This document shows positions 7,297 to 15,694 of a stretch of 29,021 bases of DNA, one piece after another. The notes beneath the pieces were generated by a model that ran no database searches, had not been told where the DNA came from, and worked only from the letters and a program-made list of their open reading frames with translations. Position 1 is the first letter of the stretch, and each line of letters opens with the position of its first letter. The position numbers were made by a program, and so were the translations under genes. Source of the DNA: Pseudomonadota bacterium (lineage in GTDB: Bacteria; Verrucomicrobiota; Verrucomicrobiia; Chthoniobacterales; UBA6821); contig RFPR01000006.1 of NCBI GenBank assembly GCA_009928265.1, positions 1-29,021 on the forward strand, read 5' to 3'.

Positions 7297-7806
7297 TCAA
7301 TTCCATACCCTCATTGACCGGCACTCCATCGCTTGCCGTATCAGGGAACTCGGAGCCAAGATCAGCAATGATCTAAAAGGGACATCACTTTACCTCGTCC
7401 CGGTGATGGACGGCGGGATGATCTTTGCGGCGGACCTGATGAGGGAGATCACTCTCCCGGTGAAACTGCGTCCCGTGAAGGCGTCAAGCTACGGCTCAGG
7501 AACCTCCAGCACGGGGAGAGTTACCCTGCCATGGGGATTACCTGAAGATATAGAGGGGCAGCAGATTCTCCTGATCGACGATATCCTCGATACGGGCCTT
7601 ACCCTCAAGTCGCTGCGCGAGAAGCTTCTGGAGGCAGAAGCCAACAGCGTGAAGACCTGTGTTCTAATGCGTAAGGAATCGGCGGCTCACCTAGACGCGG
7701 ACTATGTCGGATTCGACATCCCCGATTATTTTGTGATCGGCTACGGGCTTGATCTGGATGGCCTCCACCGCAATCTCCCCGACATCATGCATAACCCCAG
7801 CGAGTC

Positions 7807-7810
<4 letters not shown>
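7286..7810 (+). CDS. hpt: Hypoxanthine phosphoribosyltransferase
   Basis: A 174-residue purine-salvage enzyme that makes IMP or GMP from the free base and PRPP in the cytoplasm. The PRPP-binding motif ILLIDDILDTGLTLKSL (about residues 94-110, acidic pair D98-D99) is unmistakable. LYLVPVMDGGMIFAADLMR is the N-terminal loop (usually L-x-G-x-x-x-F-x-x-D-L), and the late block DYVGFDIPDYFVIGYGLD binds the purine. ATG at 7286 (MSVNQF) matches the family length; an earlier in-frame ATG at 7238 would add 16 residues overlapping the previous gene. The gene overlaps its upstream neighbour by 11 bases and its downstream neighbour by four (ATGA), so translation is coupled throughout. Confidence 0.93.
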
Positions 7811-8223
<413 letters not shown>

Positions 8224-8240
8224 TCCCCACTTCTACGTCC

Positions 8241-8696
8241 TTAGATCTGGAACAGGGGTCTCCACCAGGGGATCCCAGCAAGGATCAGCAGCAGCGAGAT
8301 CGAAAACCAGACAAGCGCTGTGCGGTAGGCCTTGCCATCGTCCGAGGCCCGCTTGCTCCGGGCAGCACCGATGTGGGCCAGGGCGAGAGCGGCGATCATG
8401 ATCACGATGTGCTCCATCCCAAAGAAGCGTACTTCCTTTACCTTCATACCGGCAGCGGGCGAAGACCAGAACTGGGCAACCCAGGGACTCAGGAAGCAGA
8501 GGATCAGGCCAAGAAGAAACTGAAGATCCATGAACGAGATGAAAACAACTCCTGTCACCCGTCCAAGCGGGCGAAAGGACCGACCTCCGAGGAGACCCGA
8601 AAGTGCAGCGACCACGGCTACGAGCGCCGAGAGAAGAACCAGCCATCGAAGGACATCGTGAATGGTAAGCAGGAGGGAATAAAGCGAAGCAGGCAT
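8241..8696 (-). CDS. Small four-helix membrane protein, unknown function
   Basis: A 151-residue protein with four predicted transmembrane helices (about 9-37, 45-66, 85-107 and 123-144). Conserved-looking polar residues lie near the membrane: HDVLRW in helix 1, RFFGMEHIVIMIAALALAHIGAARSK around helix 3 with two His, and a final PWWRPLF. Similar small proteins occur in Bacteroidetes and Verrucomicrobia, sometimes labelled cytochrome-b-like because of the His residues, but no function is known to me. The ATG at 8696 has GAAGGA directly against it, closer than the usual SD spacing. It is the last gene of the long minus-strand block, separated by 295 bases from the gene before it, so it probably has its own promoter. 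Confidence 0.75.
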   Translation of the reverse strand: MPASLYSLLLTIHDVLRWLVLLSALVAVVAALSGLLGGRSFRPLGRVTGVVFISFMDLQFLLGLILCFLSPWVAQFWSSPAAGMKVKEVRFFGMEHIVIMIAALALAHIGAARSKRASDDGKAYRTALVWFSISLLLILAGIPWWRPLFQI

Positions 8697-8991
8697 TCCT
8701 TCTTATGCTCGGGAGACGCATCCAAGGCCAGTAAATCCATCCCGTGCCTTCCAAAGAAGCGGCCGAGGTGAAAACACCGATTTTTTTGGAACGCCAGTTG
8801 CTTTCCCATCAATTGCTAGCACATTGAATCAACCGGTTGAGCGACTAGCCGACTCAGCCTCACGAGCCACCCCATGAAACAGCTCTCCAACAAGCGCCCC
8901 CGGAAATAAACCCCGCCTTGGCTTGCGGAAACAACCTTAGGCAGTGATCTGTTCGGGGTCTTTCGGATCTCCGACAAGATCGCAACCCTGA
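8697..8991. other. Intergenic region, no gene seen
   Basis: This 295-base gap lies between two minus-strand genes. It should hold the terminator of the CrtC/AttH-like gene and the promoter of the small membrane protein, but I find no clear hairpin with a T-run and no good -35/-10 pair. An 11-codon plus-strand frame at 8874 has no ribosome binding site and is not called. Confidence 0.5.
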
Positions 8992-10092
8992 CTATTGACC
9001 GTTCACACCGAGAATCTGACCACCGTATCCGGTGAGTTCCAGATATCCCTCGGCCGAGACGCTGTTCGTACCCACATTCCCCTCACCCTTCACTGCTCCC
9101 TCCCAGTAGGCGAAGGGGGTCAGGAGCAATTCCTGATCCTTGAGACGTGGACTCACGGTCAAATGCAGATTCCGTGACGGGATTTCAACACTCAAAAACG
9201 CCGGATAGAGCCCTCCGGTATGGGGGCTTTTCCAGCCTCCCTGAGGCGTGATTTTCAGATCCTTCAGATCAGAGACCCCGCCTTTTGCATCCCGAAGCGT
9301 GCCGGCGGTGAAGACCGTCTTTCCCTGCTTATCCCGGATCCTAAAGAGCATCAGATCCTCCCCGTTGGACAGGTGAAGCCCGGACCAATCCCAGCCCGCC
9401 TCGTCGGGATCGAGTGAATTGGTGGCCCATTCATGGTCGAACCAGACGAGTCCCGAGACAGGATGTGTCTTGCCATCGATCATCACGCTTCCCGAAGCTT
9501 GGAGTCTCGTCAGCGTGTAATAGTGGGAAGCATGGCCCGGCTTGGCACTTTTGGGACTGATCCCGTCCTTGCCATGAACAAGAGGCTCCCTCTCCTCGAC
9601 AAGAATCAGGTCGATTGCCCTCCCGGCCTCGGAGGCTTTGAGACGGAAGTGATTTGGCGATTCCTGACGCAGTTCCCATCCATCGATCCAGGCCATCCGA
9701 GTGTTCTGGGCCACAGGAATTGCAAACCCTGCCTCCCCAAAGGCCCCGCGTGATGACTTCTGGAAATGGCGGAAAGTTCCCCCCGTCACATCCGTCACGG
9801 CAAAGTGCGCGAAAGGAAGTTCGGTGACGCGGAAACGAGAAGATCCTGACGGCTTGGAACCGGGCCTTACCCCCTGACGGAAGAATGTGAGCTGAAAACC
9901 GTAATCATGCCCCGCGCCATCATCGAGTGTTCCGGTGGCATACCACCACTCGGTCTTGAATTCCCGATGCGGCCCATGATCTCTCGGAAACTCATACTTC
10001 CATCCTGGTTCCGCGGAATGCCACTCCTCCCCATGGAGCAGCGTGCCCGAGATTAGGATCAATAAACAAAAGGCTCTGTAGGTGCGTCGCAT
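8992..10092 (-). CDS. CrtC/AttH-like lipocalin-domain secreted protein
   Basis: About 366 residues with a signal peptide (MRRTYRAFCLLILISGTLLHGEE, likely cut after about residue 21). The family signature of the AttH/CrtC-type proteins is present: FPRDHGPHREFKTEWWYATGTL (about residues 35-56), and later VSGLVWFDHEWATNSL and WDWSGLHLSNGEDLMLFRIR. These belong to the two-lipocalin-domain family that includes carotenoid 1,2-hydratase and secreted predicted hydrolases. No carotenoid genes are nearby, so the hydratase role is not supported; a periplasmic lipid- or metabolite-related role is as much as can be said. ATG at 10092 (AAGG seven bases upstream) is chosen over an earlier in-frame start. 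It overlaps the preceding permease-partner gene by 34 bases, so it belongs to the same transcript. Confidence 0.88.
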   Translation of the reverse strand: MRRTYRAFCLLILISGTLLHGEEWHSAEPGWKYEFPRDHGPHREFKTEWWYATGTLDDGAGHDYGFQLTFFRQGVRPGSKPSGSSRFRVTELPFAHFAVTDVTGGTFRHFQKSSRGAFGEAGFAIPVAQNTRMAWIDGWELRQESPNHFRLKASEAGRAIDLILVEEREPLVHGKDGISPKSAKPGHASHYYTLTRLQASGSVMIDGKTHPVSGLVWFDHEWATNSLDPDEAGWDWSGLHLSNGEDLMLFRIRDKQGKTVFTAGTLRDAKGGVSDLKDLKITPQGGWKSPHTGGLYPAFLSVEIPSRNLHLTVSPRLKDQELLLTPFAYWEGAVKGEGNVGTNSVSAEGYLELTGYGGQILGVNGQ

Positions 10093-10895
10093 GGTTCGAC
10101 CTTGGAGGCCTCGAGGATGGCAGTCCGTTTCCCACCCTCCATGGGGAAGGTTGGCTTGCCGGTGATTTTGACCCATCCCATCTCGGGAATCCTCGGGATC
10201 GCGGAGCCTCTCACCGTTACCCCGACGGGCTTGGCATCGGCGGCGCAGCAGGTAATAAACATCCGGACGGCTTGGAAGCGGTCTCCCTTGTGATTGCCCG
10301 TCGTCATCGGAACATACTGGGCGATCATCTCGACATCCTTACCCTCAAATTCCTCCCTATAGGAGGGCATCTGAAGCGCATAGAGCATGTCGATGACTTG
10401 AAGGGGCATCGATCCACCCTCTTTGAGTGGAGACGCTTCTGGCGCAGCCGTCTTGGACGCAGTCTTGGCAGCGGAGGCATTTGCCGAAGGAAGTTTTGCA
10501 AGATCCTGGACAACACCACGGTTGGCAACGGTTGTCGTGGTGAACCGATCTGCATTTCCGGAAAGAAGCACGAGTATCGGCGTTACCAAGACCAGCGCCT
10601 TGATGAACATCCCCGCCACCCCCTCTCCATGATGATCATCCCCATGATCTTCATGATGGCCATGATCACAGGCACAGGAGTGAGCCGTCTCTCGACGCAT
10701 CGTGGCCAGCCCCATGATGGCAAAACCGGCCAGAAGGATCAGAAGGAATCCAGCCGCCACGGTGAAGGGTTGAAGCGAGGGATGGAGGTAGGTCGACAGG
10801 CGGCCGCTTCCGGCGAGCCAGAGAATCCCCGTCCCCCAGAGAAGGAGGATCAGGGCGTTCCGAACTGAGGGAAGGATGCGGGTCAGGAAATGCAT
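10059..10895 (-). CDS. TIGR03943/DUF1980 permease-partner protein with His-rich loop
   Basis: About 278 residues. Two N-terminal transmembrane helices (about 13-29 and 43-66) are followed by a histidine/aspartate-rich loop, SCACDHGHHEDHGDDHHGEG (about 73-92), a third helix (94-112) and a long extracytoplasmic domain. That domain has MLYALQMPSYREEFEGKDVEMIAQYV, RMFITCCAADAKPVGV with a double Cys, and GWVKITGKP, all characteristic of the TIGR03943 family (B. subtilis YcgQ type). The family travels with a permease of the YcgR type, and here that permease is the gene immediately upstream. The start at 10895 lies one base after the permease stop, so they are tightly coupled. The loop and the CC pair suggest metal binding; which metal cannot be read from sequence. 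Confidence 0.9.
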   Translation of the reverse strand: MHFLTRILPSVRNALILLLWGTGILWLAGSGRLSTYLHPSLQPFTVAAGFLLILLAGFAIMGLATMRRETAHSCACDHGHHEDHGDDHHGEGVAGMFIKALVLVTPILVLLSGNADRFTTTTVANRGVVQDLAKLPSANASAAKTASKTAAPEASPLKEGGSMPLQVIDMLYALQMPSYREEFEGKDVEMIAQYVPMTTGNHKGDRFQAVRMFITCCAADAKPVGVTVRGSAIPRIPEMGWVKITGKPTFPMEGGKRTAILEASKVEPCDAPTEPFVY

Positions 10896-10896
10896 G

Positions 10897-11829
10897 TCAC
10901 CAAGCCAGGTTGAGTGAACCGATCCTCCAGCAGACAAGGCCGATCACCACGAAGAGTCCCAGCGCAAGCATCAGGATAAAACGCTTGGAAAAGGCGGCTC
11001 CGTAGAGAAAGAGGAGTTTGAAATCGAGCATCGGCCCGAAGACTAGGAAGGCGAGCTTGGCCGCCATCGGGAAAGAGGTCAGGGTTGCGGCAATGAAGGC
11101 GTCCGTAGTGCTGCAAACCGAAAGAACGGAAGCCAGCCCCATCAGCGACGCGATCGAGAGGGGGAGATTCGTCGAGAGTGGCAGGATGATTTCCTGATTC
11201 ACAGCAGTTCCGAAGAGGGCAGCCGCGGCCGCACCGAGCACAAAGAAAACAGAGACATCGAGGAAATCACGCGTCGCCGTGGCGGCAACATTTGCGAGAC
11301 GGCCTGAGATACCGGGGTCCGTATCGTGATGATGGTGATGTTCCCCCTCACCGGGAGCGAGAATACCCGGACGCAGAATGGAGAACGGGGCAAAGCGGGT
11401 GCAGACCAACCCAGCGGCAACCGCCACCACGATCCCGAGCGTGAAGCGGAGGGATGTCATCTCGATGGTGCCCTGCCCCCGGAAGGCTGCCAGGGTGCTC
11501 AGTATCACGAGCGGGTTCACGATCGGCGCGGCCAGCATGTAGGTGATGCCGCAGGAGACCGGCAGACCCTTCCGCAAAAGACGCCGGACGACCGGGACGA
11601 TACCGCACTCGCAGACCGGGATCACCAACCCGACAAAGGCGCTCGCAACGATCGCAAGTCGGGGATTCGAGGGCAGCAACCGTGTCATCAATGACGGCGG
11701 CAAATACTCCTCGAGAATCCCTGAGAGGAGAGCCCCAGCAAGCAGGAAGGGAGCCCCCTCAAGCAGGATGCTCAAGAACGCATACTGAAAGTCAGGCAGA
11801 CTGAACTGAAACCAAGGAGCGGAGAGCAC
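10897..11829 (-). CDS. Permease of the YcgR/YraQ (PF03773) family
   Basis: A 310-residue inner-membrane protein with about eight transmembrane helices. Family hallmarks are FVGLVIPVCECGIVPVVRRLLRKGLP (Cys73 and Cys75 in the C-E-C-G motif), CGITYMLAAPIVNPLVILST, and the second-half repeat SVLSVCSTTDAFIAATL followed by FGPMLDFKLLFLY. Members are proposed transporters; relatives include an organoarsenical exporter (ArsP), others are linked to divalent metal export. A cytoplasmic or periplasmic loop carries five consecutive His (164-168, GEHHHHHDTD). Starts with GTG at 11829; AGGAA lies about nine bases upstream. The partner TIGR03943 gene follows after one base, and a His-rich DUF1844 gene precedes it. 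Confidence 0.92.
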   Translation of the reverse strand: MLSAPWFQFSLPDFQYAFLSILLEGAPFLLAGALLSGILEEYLPPSLMTRLLPSNPRLAIVASAFVGLVIPVCECGIVPVVRRLLRKGLPVSCGITYMLAAPIVNPLVILSTLAAFRGQGTIEMTSLRFTLGIVVAVAAGLVCTRFAPFSILRPGILAPGEGEHHHHHDTDPGISGRLANVAATATRDFLDVSVFFVLGAAAAALFGTAVNQEIILPLSTNLPLSIASLMGLASVLSVCSTTDAFIAATLTSFPMAAKLAFLVFGPMLDFKLLFLYGAAFSKRFILMLALGLFVVIGLVCWRIGSLNLAW

Positions 11830-11864
11830 GATAGGAAATTCCTCGCGTTACCGCCCCTTGATGC

Positions 11865-12323
11865 TTAGGCCCCGTACGACTTGCTGAACTTTTTCTTCCC
11901 TTCTGCCTCAACATCGGCAGAAGACTCTTCCTTGGCAGGTTCCTTTGCTGAATCGGCCACAGGAGCAACTGTTTCCGCAGCAGCTTCCGGTTGATCATGG
12001 CTATGGGAGCAATCCTCATCGTGAACATGCGTTCCTGCACCGGCACCGCTGGCAACCTGAACAAAGGCCATCTGGAGTTCCAAAAGCACGCCTGTCAGGA
12101 ACTTATCCTCCTCGGAGGTAAGATTACCGCGGGTCTTTTCGCGGATCATCTCAAGCTGATCGATGAACATCTTCGCGGCTTGCAGATCAGGCTCCCCCTT
12201 TGGAGCGGACGGATGATCGATGAGTCCGAGGCAGAGCAACACGTTCTGCATCTGCATCTGAACAAAGTAGACGAAACGCTGGGTCAGGTCGGCGGAGTTG
12301 GTGGTTGGTTGGATTTCGGCCAT
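11865..12323 (-). CDS. DUF1844 protein with His-rich tail
   Basis: A 152-residue soluble protein. Residues 13-92 form the DUF1844 helical domain: RFVYFVQMQMQNVLLCLGLIDHPS, DLQAAKMFIDQLEMIREKTRGNLTSEE and a final helix LTGVLLELQMAFVQV, matching the family's 'Lys-Thr-x-Gly-Asn-Leu' signature. After it comes THVHDEDCSHSHDQ (about 98-111), rich in His, Asp and Cys, then an Ala/Glu/Lys-rich low-complexity tail. The function of DUF1844 is unknown to me; the family is widespread in Planctomycetes, Verrucomicrobia and Deltaproteobacteria. No SD is visible before ATG 12323; the leader is C/A-rich and contains a copy of a 15-bp repeat. It sits between the M16 peptidase gene and the permease in the same direction. 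Confidence 0.85.
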   Translation of the reverse strand: MAEIQPTTNSADLTQRFVYFVQMQMQNVLLCLGLIDHPSAPKGEPDLQAAKMFIDQLEMIREKTRGNLTSEEDKFLTGVLLELQMAFVQVASGAGAGTHVHDEDCSHSHDQPEAAAETVAPVADSAKEPAKEESSADVEAEGKKKFSKSYGA

Positions 12324-12339
12324 GGGAGTTGGTGGTTGG
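12294..12339. repeat. 15-bp direct repeat around the DUF1844 start codon
   Basis: GGAGTTGGTGGTTGG occurs at 12294-12308 and again at 12325-12339, 31 bases apart. On the coding (minus) strand one copy is in the leader immediately before the ATG and the other encodes residues 6-10 (PTTNS). The sequence between the copies is not itself repeated. Confidence 0.85.
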
Positions 12340-12367
12340 AATCTTGGAGTTAGGAAAAATCTCAGGG

Positions 12368-15052
12368 CTATTTGGTCGGGTCATGCAATGGTTCGGCAGC
12401 CTTGGAAGGGGCCGGACCAACAACGACCTCGACGCTTTTTCCATCTCGGAAATATTTCTGAGCCACGCGGCGGATATCGTCGAGAGTGACTTTGGAGATC
12501 TCCTCCGCACGTTGTTTCTCATGGTCGTAGCCGAGTCCCATGATCTCATTGGTGGCGCTGAGCCCACCGAGGGCCGATGCGGATTGATTTCGGATTGCCT
12601 CGGCACCGAGGATCTTGGCCTTGGCTCGGTCCAGCTCCTCCTGGGTTAATCCTTCGGAAGCTAATTTGGCTATCTCTTCGTTGAACTCGCGGCTGGCGAG
12701 GTCCACCTTTTTGGGATCGGTTCCGAGGTAGAAGACAAACGCACCGGGCGCAAGCCCCGTGGAGTTGGATGCCCCGACGAAGTAAGCGAGACCGAGTTTC
12801 TCACGGATCCGGTTAAAGAACCGTGAACCAAGATCACTGGATGCCGTTTCGATCAACTCAAGCGCCGGCCGATCGCTTCCCGCAATCGAGGTTCCGAGAA
12901 ATCCCCTCATCACGACAGCCTGCTGCCTCTGTCTCTCCGCGGAGGCTTTCACGCTCTCTTTGAGAGCATCCGCCACGGGAGGATTGGTAAGAAGGCGCTC
13001 CCCGGCGGGAAGCGATCCGAAATCCTTGGTGGCGAGAGCCAGAGCAACCTTCGGATCAACGGCTCCGAAAATGGAAAGCACACCGTTCTTTCCGGAAACG
13101 ATCCGATCCCGCAGAGACTTCAGGTCGCCGGGAGCGAGCTTTGTCACAGTCTCCGGAGATCCGGTGGACCGCAGTCCGTAGGAATGGGATCCGTAGAGGC
13201 GAGGTTTGAGGAGATTCCGGGCGACAGCCGTGATCTGGTCGTCCTCGGCCTTGATCGCCGCCAATTGGGAATCCCTTTCCCGCGAAACTTCCTCTTGTGG
13301 GAAGGTGGCATTGGCCACCACATCGGCCAGGATCTCCATGCCGAGGGCCAAATCCCCCTTCATGACATCGACGGAGACGGAGAAGGTATTGTTGCCAGCC
13401 CCCGAACCGATCGATCCCCCTACATGCTCGATGCTCTCGGCGATCTGCTGGGCATTGCGGGTTTTTGTTCCCTTGGTGATGGTACTGGACAGGAGTTGAC
13501 TCACCCCGTTCTTGTCTGGGGATTCGGCAAGGAGGCCACCTCGAAACAGGGCATTGATCGAGACTAGGGGTAACCTGTCATCCGAGTGAACTAGGACGGT
13601 GAGTCCGTTCGGAAGAACGGTCTTCGATGTCTCGCCGGCATTGACTGAAGCCACCGCTATGGTCTTTTCCTGATCTTGTCGGAGCGGATCAAGCGAGGTG
13701 ACGGTGAGTCGCTCATCGCGAAGATATTCCGCAGCGACACGCCGTATATCGGCGGGAGTTACTTTCTCGATCGCTTCGAGATAGCGGCGTCCGAACTCGG
13801 CATTGCCGGTCATCAGCCAACCGCTGCCATAATCGGAGGCACGCCCCCGTGCGGTGGCCAGCCCATGATAATGATCAGACAGCAGGCCTTTCTTGGCTTT
13901 TGCGAGCTGGGCTTCGGTGACACCGTCACGGGCAACCTTGGAAACTTGAGCAAGGATCTCCTTCTCGGCTTCCACACGCTTTGAGGGATCGGCTATGGCC
14001 CCTATGTAAACAAGCCCCTCGGTCGGGGAAAGGGTGTAGAGACCCCCGCCGATCTGGTGGACGAGGCCCTTCTTTTCACGGAGATCGGCGTTAAGAATAG
14101 AGCTCGTGCCATTGGCGAGCACGGCGGAGAGAACCTCGACAGCCGGCGCATCGGGGCTGGTCGCACCGGGTGCCCGCCAGGCGATGTTCATGCGACTCAA
14201 ATCAGTCGCAAACGTGTCGCGTCCCTCCTGTTTTCCAAGCTGGGGCGGTTCCTCGGCAATGAGCAGGGGCTCCAGTGCCGTACGTGGATATTTCTCGAAA
14301 AAGGAGGCTAGTTGATCACGGATCTGCCCGGCATTCACATCGCCGACGACCACGAAGCAGAGATTGTTCGGGACATAGCGCCGCTTGTAGTAATCCAGGA
14401 CATCCTGACGCGTGAGCTTGTTATAAATGTCGAGATGCCCGATCACGGGCTCCTTGAATGGGCTGGTGTGATAGGCCGTGCGGAAGAGCAGGAGCGAGGC
14501 GGTGCGGTCAGGATTGTCATAGCCCATCGCGAATTCACGCCTAATGACTTCCTGTTCCTTGTTGTATTCGGCCTCGGGAAGCGTGGCATTCATCATCGCG
14601 TCAGCTAGGATATCCACGGCTTTCCCGGCCCCCTTGGCAGGGACGTCGATCCAGTAGACCGTGCGGTCATTGGAGGTGTAGGCATTGATGTAGCCGCCCG
14701 CATCCTGGACCTGACTGGCGATCACGCCGGGAGCCCTAGAAGTCGTCCCCTTGAAGAGCATGTGCTCGAGGATATGGGAGAGTCCTGCACCCAGCCATTT
14801 CCCCTCGTGGATCGATCCCGTTTTGCACCATGCCTGGACGCTGGCGACCGGGGCGGAGTGATTCTCTTCTACGATCAGCGTGAGACCATTGGGAAAGGTG
14901 AAGACCTGAGGCTTGGTCTCTACGGATGTCACTGCAGTCGATTTATCCGGTGCGATTCCTTTGGCCGGGGAGTGGGAATGCTGTTGGGCGGCCGTGGCAC
15001 CGAGAAGCGGAAGCATGGAGGTCAGGATCATGAGAAGCGTGCGGAAATTCAT
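12368..15052 (-). CDS. Two-domain M16 zinc metallopeptidase (insulinase/processing-protease family)
   Basis: An 894-residue exported peptidase. The signal peptide (MNFRTLLMILTSMLPLLGATAA) targets it to the periplasm or outside. The first M16 unit holds the inverted zinc motif HILEH (His93, Glu96, His97), with the third ligand Glu173 in QEVIRREF at the expected spacing of about 75 residues. The second unit begins near residue 477 (TVLPNGLTVLVHSDDRLPLVSIN) and has SQLLSSTITKG where HxxEH would be, so it is catalytically dead and structural, as is usual in two-unit M16 proteins. Such fusions (PqqL-like, or FusC-like in some bacteria) digest peptides taken up or released in the envelope. No SD is visible; the start overlaps the Minf_1886 gene stop (ATGA), so it is translated by coupling. 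Confidence 0.95.
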   Translation of the reverse strand: MNFRTLLMILTSMLPLLGATAAQQHSHSPAKGIAPDKSTAVTSVETKPQVFTFPNGLTLIVEENHSAPVASVQAWCKTGSIHEGKWLGAGLSHILEHMLFKGTTSRAPGVIASQVQDAGGYINAYTSNDRTVYWIDVPAKGAGKAVDILADAMMNATLPEAEYNKEQEVIRREFAMGYDNPDRTASLLLFRTAYHTSPFKEPVIGHLDIYNKLTRQDVLDYYKRRYVPNNLCFVVVGDVNAGQIRDQLASFFEKYPRTALEPLLIAEEPPQLGKQEGRDTFATDLSRMNIAWRAPGATSPDAPAVEVLSAVLANGTSSILNADLREKKGLVHQIGGGLYTLSPTEGLVYIGAIADPSKRVEAEKEILAQVSKVARDGVTEAQLAKAKKGLLSDHYHGLATARGRASDYGSGWLMTGNAEFGRRYLEAIEKVTPADIRRVAAEYLRDERLTVTSLDPLRQDQEKTIAVASVNAGETSKTVLPNGLTVLVHSDDRLPLVSINALFRGGLLAESPDKNGVSQLLSSTITKGTKTRNAQQIAESIEHVGGSIGSGAGNNTFSVSVDVMKGDLALGMEILADVVANATFPQEEVSRERDSQLAAIKAEDDQITAVARNLLKPRLYGSHSYGLRSTGSPETVTKLAPGDLKSLRDRIVSGKNGVLSIFGAVDPKVALALATKDFGSLPAGERLLTNPPVADALKESVKASAERQRQQAVVMRGFLGTSIAGSDRPALELIETASSDLGSRFFNRIREKLGLAYFVGASNSTGLAPGAFVFYLGTDPKKVDLASREFNEEIAKLASEGLTQEELDRAKAKILGAEAIRNQSASALGGLSATNEIMGLGYDHEKQRAEEISKVTLDDIRRVAQKYFRDGKSVEVVVGPAPSKAAEPLHDPTK

Positions 15053-15477
15053 GGGACGATGGTCTGGGAGGATGATCCGGTCAACTTGGAGACCGGCAGA
15101 AACGGTGCAACGAATGCCTCGTGAAAGTCATATCCCACCTCGAAGTCCTCGACGGAATCATTCTCGGTCCTCCCGAAAGCACCGGCCTCCACCAGCAGAA
15201 AAACCATCTGACCGATGTCGGCGCAGGAACGGATCCCCCAATGTTCCAAGACAAGGGGAGCCATGGGACCAAAATCCTTGAGCGCCTGATGGCGGAATCC
15301 CTCTAGCAGTTCGCCCGCGCTGACATGTCCGCCATGGGAGGCCTTCTGCTTGGACTTTGAACGACGCTTTAGCGTGGCCTCCAGCGACTCGCGCAGGAAA
15401 TCATAACCCTCCGGCTTGTAAGCTGGATCGCGGGCAATAGCTAAGGCAACAGCCTCGTTGAATCCGGAAACCTTCAT
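15049..15477 (-). CDS. Minf_1886 family protein (TIGR04138), unknown function
   Basis: About 142 residues. The pattern of short conserved pieces, FNEAVALAIARDPAYKPEGYDFLRESLEATL, VSAGELLEGFRHQALKDFGPMAPLVLEHWGIRSCADIGQMVFLLVEAG and VEDFEVGYDFHEAFVAPFLP, matches the Minf_1886 family, which I know only from Planctomycetes and Verrucomicrobia, hence its value as a marker of the host. No function is known. No signal peptide or membrane segment. ATG at 15477 (MKVSGF) is chosen; a longer frame to 15558 would overlap the small upstream gene. Its stop overlaps the M16 peptidase start (ATGA). It follows the small membrane-protein frame with an 10-base gap. Confidence 0.88.
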   Translation of the reverse strand: MKVSGFNEAVALAIARDPAYKPEGYDFLRESLEATLKRRSKSKQKASHGGHVSAGELLEGFRHQALKDFGPMAPLVLEHWGIRSCADIGQMVFLLVEAGAFGRTENDSVEDFEVGYDFHEAFVAPFLPVSKLTGSSSQTIVP

Positions 15478-15487
15478 AACTTTAACT

Positions 15488-15607
15488 TCAGCGAACCTCG
15501 GCGGGAAGGGCCTCGGACATTCTCCAGTGCCGGATTCCGGCTCCCGTTGTGAGCGCAACCATGACCAGAATGATCACCAGCGATTCCCTGCGTGTCAGAA
15601 AGAACAT
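15488..15607 (-). CDS. Small single-helix membrane protein (39 residues)
   Basis: An uncalled-looking small frame: it starts MFFLTRRESLVIILVMVALT and has one clear transmembrane helix (about residues 9-24, rich in V, I, L, A), flanked by Arg-Arg on the N-terminal side and a polar end, IRHWRMSEALPAEVR. It starts at the ATG that overlaps the TGA of a 17-codon frame upstream (TGATG) and ends 10 bases before the Minf_1886 start, so its spacing is exactly that of a gene in this operon. The opening 'F-L-T-R-R-E-S-L-V-I-I-L' and 'G-x-x-I-R-H-W-R' ends recall the N-terminal anchors seen in helix-hairpin-helix (ComEA-like) proteins of Verrucomicrobia, but no such domain follows here. It could be a truncated remnant of such a gene. 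Product function unknown. Confidence 0.6.
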   Translation of the reverse strand: MFFLTRRESLVIILVMVALTTGAGIRHWRMSEALPAEVR

Positions 15608-15660
15608 CACAGCAGGATAATCCGGACCGCGGATCGCGCAAGTTTCAGAGATGTGTCCAT
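15607..15660 (-). CDS. Possible 17-codon leader frame
   Basis: MDTSLKLARSAVRIILL, with a strong SD-like AGAGGAAG five bases before its ATG and a TGATG overlap with the next small frame. It begins 35 bases after the end of the secreted-protein gene at 15695-16894. It could be a true tiny peptide or simply carry the ribosome to the next start. Amphipathic, positively charged and short. No family known. Confidence 0.4.
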   Translation of the reverse strand: MDTSLKLARSAVRIILL

Positions 15661-15694
15661 GTTGTCTTCCTCTTGGGATTTCAATATTCGGATT

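Noticed and set aside
8874..8909. 11-codon frame MKQLSNKRPRK
   Set aside because: No SD, no overlap or operon context, and too short to support.
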